From Phenylobacterium sp. (GTDB taxonomy: Bacteria; Pseudomonadota; Alphaproteobacteria; Caulobacterales; Caulobacteraceae), in assembly GCF_025934275.1 (NCBI RefSeq), contig NZ_JAICYI010000029.1:1-39544 (forward strand): a DNA stretch of 39,544 nt. The letters are read 5' to 3'. This document shows positions 8,246 to 16,114 of this stretch, piece by piece (positions within the stretch are counted from its first letter, which is position 1; the number at the start of each line of letters is the position of its first letter). The notes beneath the pieces were generated by a model, which was given only the letters and a program-made list of their open reading frames with translations, did no database searches and was not told the DNA's origin. The position numbers were made by a program, and so were the translations under genes.

Positions 8246-8824
8246 ATGTACCACGAGGGCAATCGGCGGCTTCAGGACGCCTTCGGCAGCCGCGCGCTCG
8301 CCGACCGCCTCGAAGAGAAGCTGCGCCGCGACCGGTTCAACGCGGACGACGCCGCGTTCGTCGCCGGCCTCGGCTTCTTCTTCCTGGCCACGGCCGATGC
8401 GCATGGCCGGCCCGACTGCTCCTTCAAGGGCGGCCCGCCCGGGTTCGTCCGCATCGCCCGCCCGGACCTCATCGTTTTCCCCGATTACGACGGCAACGGC
8501 ATGTTCAAGAGTCTCGGCAACATCGCCGTCAACCCGCACGTCGGCCTGCTGTTCATCGCCATGGGCGAGGCGCCGAAGCGGCTGCGCGTGAACGGCCGGG
8601 CCGAGGTGGTGCGCGACGACCCGCTGATCGCGCAGATCCCGGGCGCCCAGCTCCTGGTCAAGGTGACGCCTTTCGACATCTTCCCGAACTGCCCGCGCTA
8701 CGTTCCGAACCTCAAGCTCGAGGCGGCCTCGCCCTATCTGCCGGAGGCGGGAATCCCGCCGCTCGAGCCCAAATGGAAGAGCTACGAGATGTTCGCCGAC
8801 GTGGTCCCGCCGCGGCGGCGGTGA
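8246..8824 (+). CDS. Pyridoxamine-5'-phosphate-oxidase-like flavin-binding protein
   Basis: A 192-residue protein with a split-barrel PNPOx-like fold: FFFLATADAHGRPDCSFKGG is the first barrel strand pair, followed by LIVFPDYDGNGMFKSLGNI and VGLLFIAMG...LRVNGRAEVV. Members bind FMN, F420 or heme and reduce small compounds or degrade heme; the exact substrate is not visible, and true PNPO substrate residues are not evident. The ATG at 8246 has an AGGAGG ribosome-binding site six bases upstream, better than the in-frame alternative at 8207. It diverges from prfA and is followed after 70 bases by a small membrane protein gene on the same strand. Confidence 0.8.
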   Translation: MYHEGNRRLQDAFGSRALADRLEEKLRRDRFNADDAAFVAGLGFFFLATADAHGRPDCSFKGGPPGFVRIARPDLIVFPDYDGNGMFKSLGNIAVNPHVGLLFIAMGEAPKRLRVNGRAEVVRDDPLIAQIPGAQLLVKVTPFDIFPNCPRYVPNLKLEAASPYLPEAGIPPLEPKWKSYEMFADVVPPRRR

Positions 8825-8836
8825 AGCGCCGCCGTC

Positions 8837-8862
8837 GGAACGCGGCCTCCGCTCCGGGTGTT
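8837..8862 (+). promoter_or_regulatory. Possible EcfG (sigma-T) stress promoter
   Basis: GGAAC at 8837-8841 is followed after 17 bases by TGTT at 8859-8862. The alphaproteobacterial general-stress sigma factor consensus is GGAAC-N16/17-CGTT, so only one base differs. It lies 33 bases before the start of the small membrane protein gene, a distance that fits a short leader with its ribosome-binding site. A chance match in GC-rich DNA cannot be excluded. Confidence 0.4.
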
Positions 8863-8894
8863 ACGGCGCAGGTGACACCCAAGGAGATTCACAA

Positions 8895-9188
8895 ATGGCG
8901 ACTGAACGAGTGACGGAGCACCCGGACGGCTCGACCGATCGGGTGGTCGAGCGGGACAGCGGCACGACCGTCGTCGAGCGCGGAGGCTCTGGCGTCGGCG
9001 GCGTGATCATCGGCATCGCGGTGCTGGCCCTGGTGGCGATCGTGGCCTTCTTCCTGCTGTCGGCGAACCGCAACGACAGCCTGCGCACGAGCGCGGTGAC
9101 CGGCGCGGCGCACAGCGTCTCGGGGGCGGCCGACAGCGTCGGCCATGCCGCCGACAGCGCGGCCGGCAGCGTCAATCCGAACAAGTGA
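8895..9188 (+). CDS. Small single-helix membrane protein, function unknown
   Basis: A 97-residue protein. Residues 1-32 are polar and charged with repeated TE/VVER segments; residues about 35-56 (GVIIGIAVLALVAIVAFFLL) form one transmembrane helix; the tail after SANRNDS is a low-complexity amphipathic stretch with the repeated pattern SVSGAADSVGHAADSAAGSV. An AAGGAG ribosome-binding site is placed normally before the ATG. The tail resembles small Ala/Ser-rich helices of stress-induced proteins, but no family was recognised. A candidate EcfG promoter lies just upstream. Topology (N-in or N-out) cannot be decided from sequence alone. Confidence 0.72.
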   Translation: MATERVTEHPDGSTDRVVERDSGTTVVERGGSGVGGVIIGIAVLALVAIVAFFLLSANRNDSLRTSAVTGAAHSVSGAADSVGHAADSAAGSVNPNK

Positions 9189-9234
9189 CCGCGGCGCGGT
9201 CATCGCGGCCCTGAGCCGGGATGCAGCTCACGGA

Positions 9235-9266
9235 AAAGGCCCGCTCCGTCGCCGGGGCGGGCCTTT
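9235..9266. terminator. Bidirectional rho-independent terminator
   Basis: A perfect ten-base stem, AAAGGCCCGC (9235-9244) pairing with GCGGGCCTTT (9257-9266), with a 12-base loop. It sits between the convergent genes ending at 9188 (+) and 9290 (-). Read on the minus strand it is followed by a TTTT run; on the plus strand it ends in TTT, so it probably serves both. Confidence 0.8.
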
Positions 9267-9289
9267 CACCGTTCCGGACGGCTTGACGC

Positions 9290-9583
9290 CTAGACGCGCT
9301 CGCCGGTGAGCGGGGCGTTGCCGAACATGCCGAGCTTGACGTTGCCGTTCATCTTGTCGCCGTCGACGGTGGCGGTGAACTCGAGCGTCATCGGCATCGG
9401 CTGGGTGATGTTGGCGCTCCAGGTGAGGGTGTTGCCGTCCACCTTCCCGCTGACTTCCTGCTTGCCCATCTGGCCCTCGGTGGTGCCGGTGAAGGTGTCG
9501 CCGCTGGTCTTGATGTTGGCGTTCACCGTCTGCGCCCCCATCGGCGTGTTGATGGTGATCTTCCAGTTGCCGTCCGCAGACAT
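9290..9583 (-). CDS. Small beta-rich protein of unknown function
   Basis: A 97-residue protein made of short alternating strands, beginning MSADGNWKITINTPMGAQ and continuing GDTFTGTTEGQMGKQEVSGKVDGNTLTW, then MPMTLEFTATVDGDKMNGNVKLG. The repeated GDTFTGT / GNTLTWSA / GDKMNGNVKLG pattern suggests a small barrel or lipocalin-like sheet. There is no signal peptide and there are no cysteines. Similar short proteins occur in Caulobacterales and sphingomonads without assigned roles. Two ATGs are possible (9589 and 9583); the second has GGGAG six bases upstream and is preferred. It stands alone between two transcription units. Confidence 0.7.
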   Translation of the reverse strand: MSADGNWKITINTPMGAQTVNANIKTSGDTFTGTTEGQMGKQEVSGKVDGNTLTWSANITQPMPMTLEFTATVDGDKMNGNVKLGMFGNAPLTGERV

Positions 9584-9652
9584 GGGCATCTCCCGTTGTG
9601 GCGAGCGTCACCTAACCGCGGTTGCCGGGCCGGCGCAAGAGTGACGGCGGCG

Positions 9653-10252
9653 TCATCTTCCATCGCTCTCTTTTCGAGTCAGCGTCGCCGACCGCTGGGG
9701 TCTCTCTCCCCCGCCTGGCGCCGCCATGGCGGCGAAATCGAGAACGAAGGCCCGCACGGCGTCGTAGTCGGTGAGGTCGTAGTCGCGCGAAGTCTCCGTC
9801 TCTCGGCCGCGCCGGGCGGCGATGTGCTTGATGGCCAGCCGCTTGAAGAAATCGTACTGGGAATAGCGGATCGCGCCGGCTGCCTGCAGGACCCGGCGGG
9901 GCGTCCACCCTGTCTCGTGCTCGAAGCGGGCCAGAGACTGCTCCAGGCCCTCCCAATCGTCGGGGTTCTCGCCCGCCGCAGAGAGCGACACCGAGATGAA
10001 GGCGTTGGGCTTGTCGTCAAGCTCGGCGGCATGGGCCTGGGCGAAGCGCGTCAAGGTGGGTTGATACCGCGCGACGTGCAGCGAGCCAGCCAGCACGAGT
10101 CCGTCGTAGGCGCTGAGGCGCATGTCCGATCCGTCAGTGCTGACCTCCTCGACGGTCGCGGTGTGGCCCGCCTCGCGAAGCGCGCGGGCGGCGAACTGGC
10201 AGATTTCGCGGGTGTGCCCTTCGGTCGTGCCGAAGACGATCAGGATCCGCAT
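9653..10252 (-). CDS. hemG: Flavodoxin-like protein, HemG-type protoporphyrinogen dehydrogenase
   Basis: A 199-residue flavodoxin-fold protein. The FMN phosphate loop is FGTTEGHTREIC near the N-terminus. The middle, with ARYQPTLTRFAQAHAAEL and FISVSLSA, and the later RRVLQAAGAIRYSQYDFFKRLAIKHIA followed by GRETETSRDYDLTDYD, align well by eye with E. coli HemG (LRYPRYRWYDRFMIK, then GGETDTRK...YTDW). HemG oxidises protoporphyrinogen IX to protoporphyrin IX using a quinone, the penultimate heme step. Many alphaproteobacteria use HemJ instead, so a second role as a general quinone-linked flavodoxin is possible. The ATG at 10252 is chosen because MRILIVFGTTEG starts the first strand, with AAGGAA upstream. 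Confidence 0.7.
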   Translation of the reverse strand: MRILIVFGTTEGHTREICQFAARALREAGHTATVEEVSTDGSDMRLSAYDGLVLAGSLHVARYQPTLTRFAQAHAAELDDKPNAFISVSLSAAGENPDDWEGLEQSLARFEHETGWTPRRVLQAAGAIRYSQYDFFKRLAIKHIAARRGRETETSRDYDLTDYDAVRAFVLDFAAMAAPGGGERPQRSATLTRKESDGR

Positions 10253-10342
10253 CGGAAATTCCTTCCGTCGGAAAACTGACGAGAGGCGCACTAAGGTGCA
10301 CAGCCCGGGCCTGCGCTGGGTCGCGGCCCTTAGGAAGGCAGG

Positions 10343-11494
10343 CTACTCCGCCGCGAGGGCCGCCGGCTTCGCCGCCTCGATCTCGCGGGCCTTGGCTTCC
10401 ACCAGCTCGACGATGTGGTCGACCATCCGGTCGTTGTCCATCTTGTGGTCGGGCTTGCCGGCCAGGTAGACCATGCCGGCGCCCTTGCCGCCGCCGGTGA
10501 AGCCCACGTCGGTCATCAGCGCCTCGCCCGGGCCGTTCACCACGCAACCGATGATCGAGAGGCTCATCGGCGTTGAGATGTGCGCCAGCCGCGCCTCCAG
10601 CGTGGCCACCGTCTCGATCACGTTGAACCCCTGCCGGGCGCAGGACGGGCAGGCGATGATGTTCACGCCGCGGTGCCTGAGGCCGAGCGCCTTCAGCATG
10701 TCGAAGCCGACCTTGATCTCCTCGACCGGGTCGGCCGCCAGCGAGACGCGGATGGTGTCGCCGATGCCGGCCCACAGCAGCGAGCCCATGCCGATCGATG
10801 ACTTCACGGTTCCGACGCGGGTTCCGCCCGCCTCGGTGACGCCCAGGTGCAGCGGGCAGTCGATGGCCTCGGCGAGCAGCTGGTAGGCCGCCACGGTCAT
10901 GAACACGTCGGAGGCCTTCACGCTGATCTTGAACTCGTGGAAGTCGTGGTCCTGCAGGATGCGGGCGTGCGACAGCGCGCTCTCCACCATCGCCTCGGGA
11001 CAGGGCTCGCCGTAGCGCTCCAGGAGATCGCGCTCGAGCGAGCCGGCGTTGACGCCGATCCGCATCGAGCAGCCGTGGTCGCGAGCGGCCTGGATCACCT
11101 CGCGCACCCGCTGGGACGAGCCGATGTTGCCGGGATTGATCCGCAGGCACGCGGCGCCCGCCTCGGCCGCCTCGATGGCGCGCCGGTAGTGGAAGTGGAT
11201 GTCGGCCACCAGCGGGACCTTGGCGGCCTTGGCGATGGCCTTGAAGGCGGCGGTGGAGTCCTCGTCGGGGCAGGACACGCGGACGATGTCGGCGCCCGCC
11301 GCCTCGAGCCGGCGGATCTGATCGATGGTCGCGCCCGCATCGGCGGTCAGCGTGTTGGTCATCGACTGCACGGTGATCGGAGCGTCGCCCCCCACCTCGA
11401 CGTTCCCGACCCGGATCTTGCGCGACGGCCGCCGCTGGATGGCGCGCCATGGGCGGTGGTGGGCGGGATCGGCAGTGCGGACGGGGGCGGTCAT
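10343..11494 (-). CDS. ispG: 4-hydroxy-3-methylbut-2-enyl-diphosphate synthase
   Basis: A 383-residue IspG (GcpE). It carries out the penultimate step of the MEP isoprenoid pathway, reducing methylerythritol cyclodiphosphate to HMBPP with a [4Fe-4S] cluster. An N-terminal TIM barrel ([38 protein letters not shown]) is followed by the C-terminal cluster domain with [11 protein letters not shown] and [12 protein letters not shown], which supply the three cysteine ligands and the conserved glutamate. The ATG at 11494 gives the normal length; the upstream frame is Arg/Pro-rich noise. It follows the RodZ-like gene by 46 bases and is probably cotranscribed with it, an association also common between rodZ and ispG in other proteobacteria. 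Confidence 0.95.
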   Translation of the reverse strand: MTAPVRTADPAHHRPWRAIQRRPSRKIRVGNVEVGGDAPITVQSMTNTLTADAGATIDQIRRLEAAGADIVRVSCPDEDSTAAFKAIAKAAKVPLVADIHFHYRRAIEAAEAGAACLRINPGNIGSSQRVREVIQAARDHGCSMRIGVNAGSLERDLLERYGEPCPEAMVESALSHARILQDHDFHEFKISVKASDVFMTVAAYQLLAEAIDCPLHLGVTEAGGTRVGTVKSSIGMGSLLWAGIGDTIRVSLAADPVEEIKVGFDMLKALGLRHRGVNIIACPSCARQGFNVIETVATLEARLAHISTPMSLSIIGCVVNGPGEALMTDVGFTGGGKGAGMVYLAGKPDHKMDNDRMVDHIVELVEAKAREIEAAKPAALAAE

Positions 11495-11540
11495 GGCGGC
11501 GCGAAAATAGGCGCTTTTCCGGCCGACCCCAAGCGTGGCG

Positions 11541-12737
11541 CTAGGTCGGCGGCAGCTCGGAGTCGGCGGGCGGCCGCACTTTCGCGGGGCCGGCCGGCTT
11601 GGCCGCGGCCGGTTTCGCCGCGCTGGCCGGCTTCGCGGCCCTGTGCGCGCCGGAGGCGACCGCCTTCGCGGCGGCGTCGGCCCTGAGCGCCGGCGGCCTG
11701 GGGGCAAGGGCGGCGGCCTGGGCGGTCTTGGCCGGCGCGGGCGCCACGCCCAGCAGCTTGGCGACCGGCGTCAGCGGCGCCGGCAGCACGCCCTTCGACT
11801 GCCCGCCGACGAAGGCCTGGAAGGCCTCGGGCTCGGAGACGTCGACGGTCAGGCCGCCCAGCTGCGGGATGCGATAGGCCTCGCCGGGCGCCAGCTGGCG
11901 GGCGAAATAGACCGAGCCGTCGGCGCCGTGGATCACCAGCAGCGCCGGCTTCAGGGCCTGCAGGACCACGGTCGCCGGCTGCCCCTTGGGCGCGCCGTAG
12001 ATCGCGCCTTGCGGCGTGAAGGTCGCCGGCAGGGTCAGGTCCACGGCGGCGTTCGATGGGGCGGCGGCGGCGGCGGCCGCCGCGGCGGGATCGAGCAGGG
12101 TGCCGTCCTGCTTCCTCGCCTTCTCGATGCCGGGCGTCACGTAGGGCGGCGGCGTGGTGGATTCGACCGGGGCCGGCAGCGGCGCGCCGAGCATCACGGG
12201 ACCGGATTTGACCTGCGCCAGCGCCTTTTCGGCGACCGTCTCCGAGGCGGTCGGCGGCGGCGGCGCGGTCTCGGTCATGATCCGCTGGACGACGTTCCAG
12301 GCGACGATGGCGGCCACGATCACGCAGGCCGCCGCGATGAACAGGCCCACCCGAGGATCGCGCTCTTCGCTGACGCCGATCGGCGCGGCGAGCGGCTCGT
12401 CCAGCACCGGCTCCTCGGCCTTGAACCGCTCGGCGGCGACGTCGGGATCGAGGTCGAGCGCCTGGGCGTAGGCGCGGATGTAGCCGATCACGAACGGCCG
12501 CGAGGGCAGGGCCTCCAGGCGCATCTGCTCCAGCGCCGCCAGGAAGCTCGCCCGCACGCGCGTGTGTTCCGCCAGGTCCTCGAGCGTCAGCCCGCGATGC
12601 TCGCGGACCCGCCGCAGCGCCTCGCCGATGTCGGCGCCGGAGTGCAGGTCGGGGGCGGGGGCCGGCGGCGAGCCGGCCGGGGCCGGGTCGTGCGCGTGCA
12701 GCGGAAGATCGGAGAGGCCGCCGGTGTCGAGCGCCAT
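11541..12737 (-). CDS. rodZ: RodZ-like membrane protein with N-terminal HTH
   Basis: A 398-residue protein. Residues about 35-100 form a Cro/HTH_25 domain ([24 protein letters not shown], then [20 protein letters not shown]). A transmembrane helix follows near 128-150 ([21 protein letters not shown]), then an Ala/Pro-rich linker with a run of nine alanines, a DUF4115-type beta domain ([17 protein letters not shown]...[13 protein letters not shown]), and a low-complexity Ala/Lys/Pro tail. RodZ links MreB to the cell-wall elongation machinery, and in Caulobacter it is needed for MreB localisation. The tail after the DUF4115 domain is long. The ATG at 12737 was chosen; the upstream frame lacks family features. 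It precedes ispG. Confidence 0.75.
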   Translation of the reverse strand: MALDTGGLSDLPLHAHDPAPAGSPPAPAPDLHSGADIGEALRRVREHRGLTLEDLAEHTRVRASFLAALEQMRLEALPSRPFVIGYIRAYAQALDLDPDVAAERFKAEEPVLDEPLAAPIGVSEERDPRVGLFIAAACVIVAAIVAWNVVQRIMTETAPPPPTASETVAEKALAQVKSGPVMLGAPLPAPVESTTPPPYVTPGIEKARKQDGTLLDPAAAAAAAAAPSNAAVDLTLPATFTPQGAIYGAPKGQPATVVLQALKPALLVIHGADGSVYFARQLAPGEAYRIPQLGGLTVDVSEPEAFQAFVGGQSKGVLPAPLTPVAKLLGVAPAPAKTAQAAALAPRPPALRADAAAKAVASGAHRAAKPASAAKPAAAKPAGPAKVRPPADSELPPT

Positions 12738-12887
12738 GGCTGTCAACACTCCGATGCGGCCGTCGCGCCGACAGGAGCGCGGCGGACCAATGCCCCGAGA
12801 CTCGCGCGAGTTCTTGGATTGGTCCCCGCGTACCACGCGCCCCGGTGGCGCTCAATGCGGTCTTCGGTCACGTGATTCGTCCAAGCC

Positions 12888-15152
12888 TCAGATCGCCAAG
12901 TAGATTTTGCGCGCCAGCGTTTCGATTTCGTTGCGCACCGAGCCAGCGCTGCTTTTGAGCAACGCGGAGACCCCGCGGCGGGCTGCTTCGCGGTCGCAGG
13001 AGAGCACCATCTGCTTCACCGGCCCGACCCCGGCGGGGGGCATCGAGAGCGCCTCGAAGCCCAGCGAGACGAGGACGAAGGCCTCCAGCGGCCGGCCCGC
13101 CATCTCGCCGCAGACGCTGACCGGCGTGCCGGTCTCGGCGCAGGCCCGCTGGATCTGCTCGAGCGCGCGCAGCGCCGGCGGCGATAAGGGGTCGTAGCGC
13201 TCGGAGACCCGCGGGTTGCCGCGGTCGGCGGCGAACAGGTACTGCATCAGGTCATTGGTCCCGACCGAGACGAAGTCGGTCATCGGCAGCAGCGCGTCGA
13301 GGTGCCAGATCAGCGAGGGCGCCTCGATCATCGCGCCCACGTCGAGGCGCGACGGCGGCAGGCGGCCGCGGCGCTGCGCCCAGGCGACCTCGGTGTCGAC
13401 CAGCGCCCGGGCGGCGCGGAATTCGTCGACGCTGGCGACCAGCGGGAACATCACCCGAAGCGGCCGGCCGCGGGCGGCGGTGATCAGCGCGCGCAGCTGC
13501 AGCCTGAGCAGCGCCGGCCGGTCGAGCCCCATGCGGATCGCCCGCCAGCCGAGCGCAGGATTGTCCTCCCGCTCGGCTTCCAGGTAGGGCAGCACCTTGT
13601 CGCCGCCGAGGTCGAGGGTGCGGAAGGTGACCGGCAGGTCGCCGGCCGCGTCCATCACCCGGCCGTAGAGCTGGGCCTGCGCCTCCAGCCGCGGCATCTC
13701 CTCGGCGACCATGAACTGGAACTCGGTGCGGAACAGGCCGATGCCCTCCGCGCCGGTCTCGCCCAGGATGTCGAGGTCGACCTCGAGGCCGGCGTTCATC
13801 AGGATGGTGATCTTGCCGCCGTCGCGGGTGAAGGCCGGGGTCTCGCGCAGCTTGGCGAACTCGGCGCGGCGCTGCGCGCGCACGTCGATGCGGGCATGGA
13901 TCGCCTTCACCACGTCCGCCCGGGGCCGCAGGTAGGCCTCGCCGGTCTCGGCGTCGACGATCACCGGGTCGCCTTCGGAGACCCGGTCGCGCAGGCCGGC
14001 CAGCCGCCCGACGCACGGGATGTCCAGCGCGCGGGCGACGATCGTGGCGTGGCTCGCCGCCGAGCCCTCCTCGAGCAGCAGGCCGCGCAGCTTGGTGCGG
14101 TCGTATTCCAGGAGGTCGGCCGGTCCCAGGTTGCGGGCGATCAGGACCGCATTGTCCGGCAGCTCGCGCGCCATGTGGCCGTCGCCGGAAAGGTGCCGCA
14201 GCAGCCGGTCGTTGAGGTCCTCCAGGTCGTGCAGCCGCTCGCGCAGGTACGGGTCGCGGGCCTGCCCGAGCCGCGCCCGGTGCTCGGAGCGGACCCGCTC
14301 GACGGCCGCCTCGGCGGTCAGCCCGTTGCGGACCGCATCCTCCAGGCTGCGGTTCCAGCCGCGGTCGTGGGCGAACATGCGATAGGTCTCGAGCACCTCG
14401 AAAGGCGCCTCGACGAGGCCCGCCTGGCCCTCCAGCATCTGGTCGATCTGCGCCTGCAGCGCCGCGACGCCGGTCTTCAGCCGCGCTTCCTCCGCGACCA
14501 CGTCGTCGGCCAGGAGCTGCGAGGGGGCGACCGGCGGCTCGTGCAGCACCGCCACGCCGTAGGCGAGCCCCTCCGAGAATCGCAGGCCCTTCACCCGCTC
14601 CGGCCGGTGCGGCGCGATCTCGACGCCCTTGAGCTCGTCCTGGCTGATCAGCTCGCCCGAGGCGACCATCTCGGCCAGCACCATGGCGACGATCTGCAGG
14701 TCCTCGACCTCGTCGTCGGTATAGACGCGCTCGGTCCGGTTCTGGACCACCAGCACGCCGATCGCCCGGCCGCCGCGCAGCAGCGGCACGCCCATGAACG
14801 CGTGGTAGGGATCCTCGCCGGTCTCCGGACGGTAGGAGAAGGCCGGGTGCTCGGGAGCGTCGGCCAGGTTGAGCGGCCGGCCCGCGCGCATGATCTCGCC
14901 CACCAGGCCCTCGCCGGGCTTCATGCGGGTGACGTGCACCGCCTTCGGTTCCAGGCCTTCCGAGGCGAACAGCTCCATCTCGCCGCCGGCGCGGCGCATG
15001 TAGAGCGAGCAGACCTCGGCCACCATCGAGCGGGCGATGATGCGCACCACCGCGTTGAGCCGCGCCTGGGCCGGCCCGCCCGAGGCGAGCGCCTCGCGGA
15101 TCTGCTTGAGCAGGCTCCGCTGGCCGCGGATCGCAACGCCCGGAACCGCCAT
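12888..15152 (-). CDS. ptsP: Nitrogen PTS enzyme I (EI-Ntr)
   Basis: About 754 residues. An N-terminal GAF domain (about 1-165) is followed by the EI domains: the PEP-utilising swivelling domain with active-site His368 in EGSAASHATIVARALDIP, and the C-terminal PEP-binding barrel (GAEGIGLFRTEFQFM, TLDLGGDKVLPYL, FVSVGTNDLMQYLFAADR, SVCGEMAG). It takes phosphate from PEP and passes it to NPr and EIIA-Ntr. In Caulobacter this GAF domain senses glutamine, and the phospho-relay stimulates SpoT-dependent (p)ppGpp, which affects CtrA and the cell cycle (established there, inferred here). The ATG at 15152 is favoured; a GTG at 15218 would add 22 basic residues. In relatives lysC often lies next upstream; here about 5 kb of accessory DNA intervenes. 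Confidence 0.92.
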   Translation of the reverse strand: MAVPGVAIRGQRSLLKQIREALASGGPAQARLNAVVRIIARSMVAEVCSLYMRRAGGEMELFASEGLEPKAVHVTRMKPGEGLVGEIMRAGRPLNLADAPEHPAFSYRPETGEDPYHAFMGVPLLRGGRAIGVLVVQNRTERVYTDDEVEDLQIVAMVLAEMVASGELISQDELKGVEIAPHRPERVKGLRFSEGLAYGVAVLHEPPVAPSQLLADDVVAEEARLKTGVAALQAQIDQMLEGQAGLVEAPFEVLETYRMFAHDRGWNRSLEDAVRNGLTAEAAVERVRSEHRARLGQARDPYLRERLHDLEDLNDRLLRHLSGDGHMARELPDNAVLIARNLGPADLLEYDRTKLRGLLLEEGSAASHATIVARALDIPCVGRLAGLRDRVSEGDPVIVDAETGEAYLRPRADVVKAIHARIDVRAQRRAEFAKLRETPAFTRDGGKITILMNAGLEVDLDILGETGAEGIGLFRTEFQFMVAEEMPRLEAQAQLYGRVMDAAGDLPVTFRTLDLGGDKVLPYLEAEREDNPALGWRAIRMGLDRPALLRLQLRALITAARGRPLRVMFPLVASVDEFRAARALVDTEVAWAQRRGRLPPSRLDVGAMIEAPSLIWHLDALLPMTDFVSVGTNDLMQYLFAADRGNPRVSERYDPLSPPALRALEQIQRACAETGTPVSVCGEMAGRPLEAFVLVSLGFEALSMPPAGVGPVKQMVLSCDREAARRGVSALLKSSAGSVRNEIETLARKIYLAI

Positions 15153-15336
15153 CTGCCCTAGGCCCTCGAGCCTCCCTCTCAACCTCGGCGCGCTCCTAGC
15201 AGCATTACGTGTCGCCACGGAGACGGAAAGACTTTGCTTGCGGCGATTGGCGCATCTGCCCGCCGATCAGGCGCCCGACGCTTAGGTAGGCGCTCCCGCG
15301 CCCGGCAAAAGGCGCAGCTTGGGCTTTTCTGCGGCG

Positions 15337-15534
15337 CTAGTTGGGCTGGGAAGCGTCGGTGAAAGGAACCGCGGAAAACGCGGACGACACGGAAGGGGTG
15401 AGCGCGAAGCGCTCGATTTCGACGCGGGGACTTGCGCCGAAGTTCACGAGCAACCCCACTTCCAGTCCGGTCGCACGCAAATAGTTGACCACCTGCGCCC
15501 GGTGCTCGGGCGAGATGGCGCGCTGCGCCTTCAA
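15337..15534 (-). pseudogene. C-terminal remnant of a GxxExxY (PDDEXK_3-like) protein
   Basis: About 66 codons match the C-terminal half of GxxExxY proteins by pattern: LKAQRAISPEHRAQVVNYL, RATGLEVGLLVNFGASP and VEIERFAL correspond to the usual ELKA...HEAQLLNYL, GLLINFG and RF parts. The N-terminal half, with the name-giving GxxExxY motif and the acidic residue before LKA, is missing. The match stops at LKA, a few bases from the repeat at 15551-15569, so the break coincides with the repeat edge. The only possible start here is TTG. The family has a PD-(D/E)XK nuclease-like fold; the remnant should be inactive. GxxExxY genes are often found with short CACGGA-rich repeats, as here. Confidence 0.65.
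15366..15384 (+). repeat. Left copy of perfect 19-bp inverted repeat (CRCGGA family)
   Basis: GAACCGCGGAAAACGCGGA, exactly complementary to 15551-15569. It begins a CRCGGA-rich stretch that continues as CGACACGGAAGGGG to about 15397. This copy overlaps the 3' part of the GxxExxY remnant frame, so the remnant's last codons are made of repeat sequence. A related stretch is at 27455-27479. Confidence 0.85.
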
Positions 15535-15550
15535 CGTTCTTCCGCGCCTT

Positions 15551-15569
15551 TCCGCGTTTTCCGCGGTTC
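15551..15569 (-). repeat. Right copy of perfect 19-bp inverted repeat (CRCGGA family)
   Basis: The exact reverse complement of 15366-15384, read on the minus strand as GAACCGCGGAAAACGCGGA and followed there by AAGGCGCGGAAG. It lies just upstream of the first recognisable codon of the GxxExxY remnant, so the two copies bracket the remnant in opposite orientation, 166 bases apart. Confidence 0.85.
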
Positions 15570-15598
15570 TCTTCCGACGCGGGAGTCGCGCCCTGGGC

Positions 15599-16035
15599 TC
15601 AGGACGGAGCGTGGGCGCGTTCGTCGGAGAGGGTTTGCGCGAGCGCTTCGTCCGGCGGCGTGATCTCGGCGTAGTCCAGCTCAGCGCGGATGCGGCTTGT
15701 GTCGATCACCAGCGGGTAGCTGAGGTCCAGGCCGTCCAGCGCGCCGCGGAGCGGTGGCGGGACGTCCTCGCGCGCGGCGTGCCGCAGCTTGCCCCGCCAG
15801 CCGATCGCCCCTGCAAAGCGCTCGGCCCAGGCGGCGTGGTCCGGCGTCTCGGCCGGGCCGGCGTTGTAGGTCCGTCCCGTCGCGCCCGGATGCACCGCCG
15901 CCAGCGCCAGGGCGTGCGCCACGTCGCCCACATATCCATAGGTCGACCGCCAGCCAGCCCACTTGGCGTCCACCTCGATCGCAGGCTTGCCGGCCAGCAT
16001 CGGCCCGATCGCCCAGCCGAAGCGCCGGCGCGGGA
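15599..16035 (-). pseudogene. C-terminal remnant of an SDR-type NAD-dependent epimerase/reductase
   Basis: About 145 codons read as the C-terminal half of an extended SDR protein: FGWAIGPMLAGKPAIEV, WRSTYGYVGDVAHALALAAVHP, GRTYNAGPAETPDHAAWAERF, LRGALDGLDLSYPLVIDTSRIRAELDYAEITPPDEAL. Above about 16035 the frame becomes unlike the family (LGTDPTLPRRR), and the NAD-binding N-terminal half with GxxGxxG and YxxxK is absent; the next 80 bases lead into the divergent hydrolase gene. The frame is otherwise intact, so this looks like a truncation rather than gradual decay. It is the second gene fragment within 700 bases. Confidence 0.7.
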
Positions 16036-16114
16036 GAGTAGGATCAGTCCCAAGCTTGAGCGCAAGCCGGTTCCGGCCCATCGTGCGCCTCGGGGCAACA
16101 TCGGGGGACCGGCC

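Noticed and set aside
10290..10305. Imperfect dyad GCGCAC-TAAG-GTGCAC upstream of the HemG-like gene
   Set aside because: One arm mismatches and GTGCAC is itself palindromic; there is no known regulator signature to support an operator.
15301..15330. AAAAG/CTTTT hairpin near the end of the GxxExxY remnant as a terminator
   Set aside because: The stem is only five A/T-rich pairs and lacks a GC core, so it is unlikely to terminate transcription.
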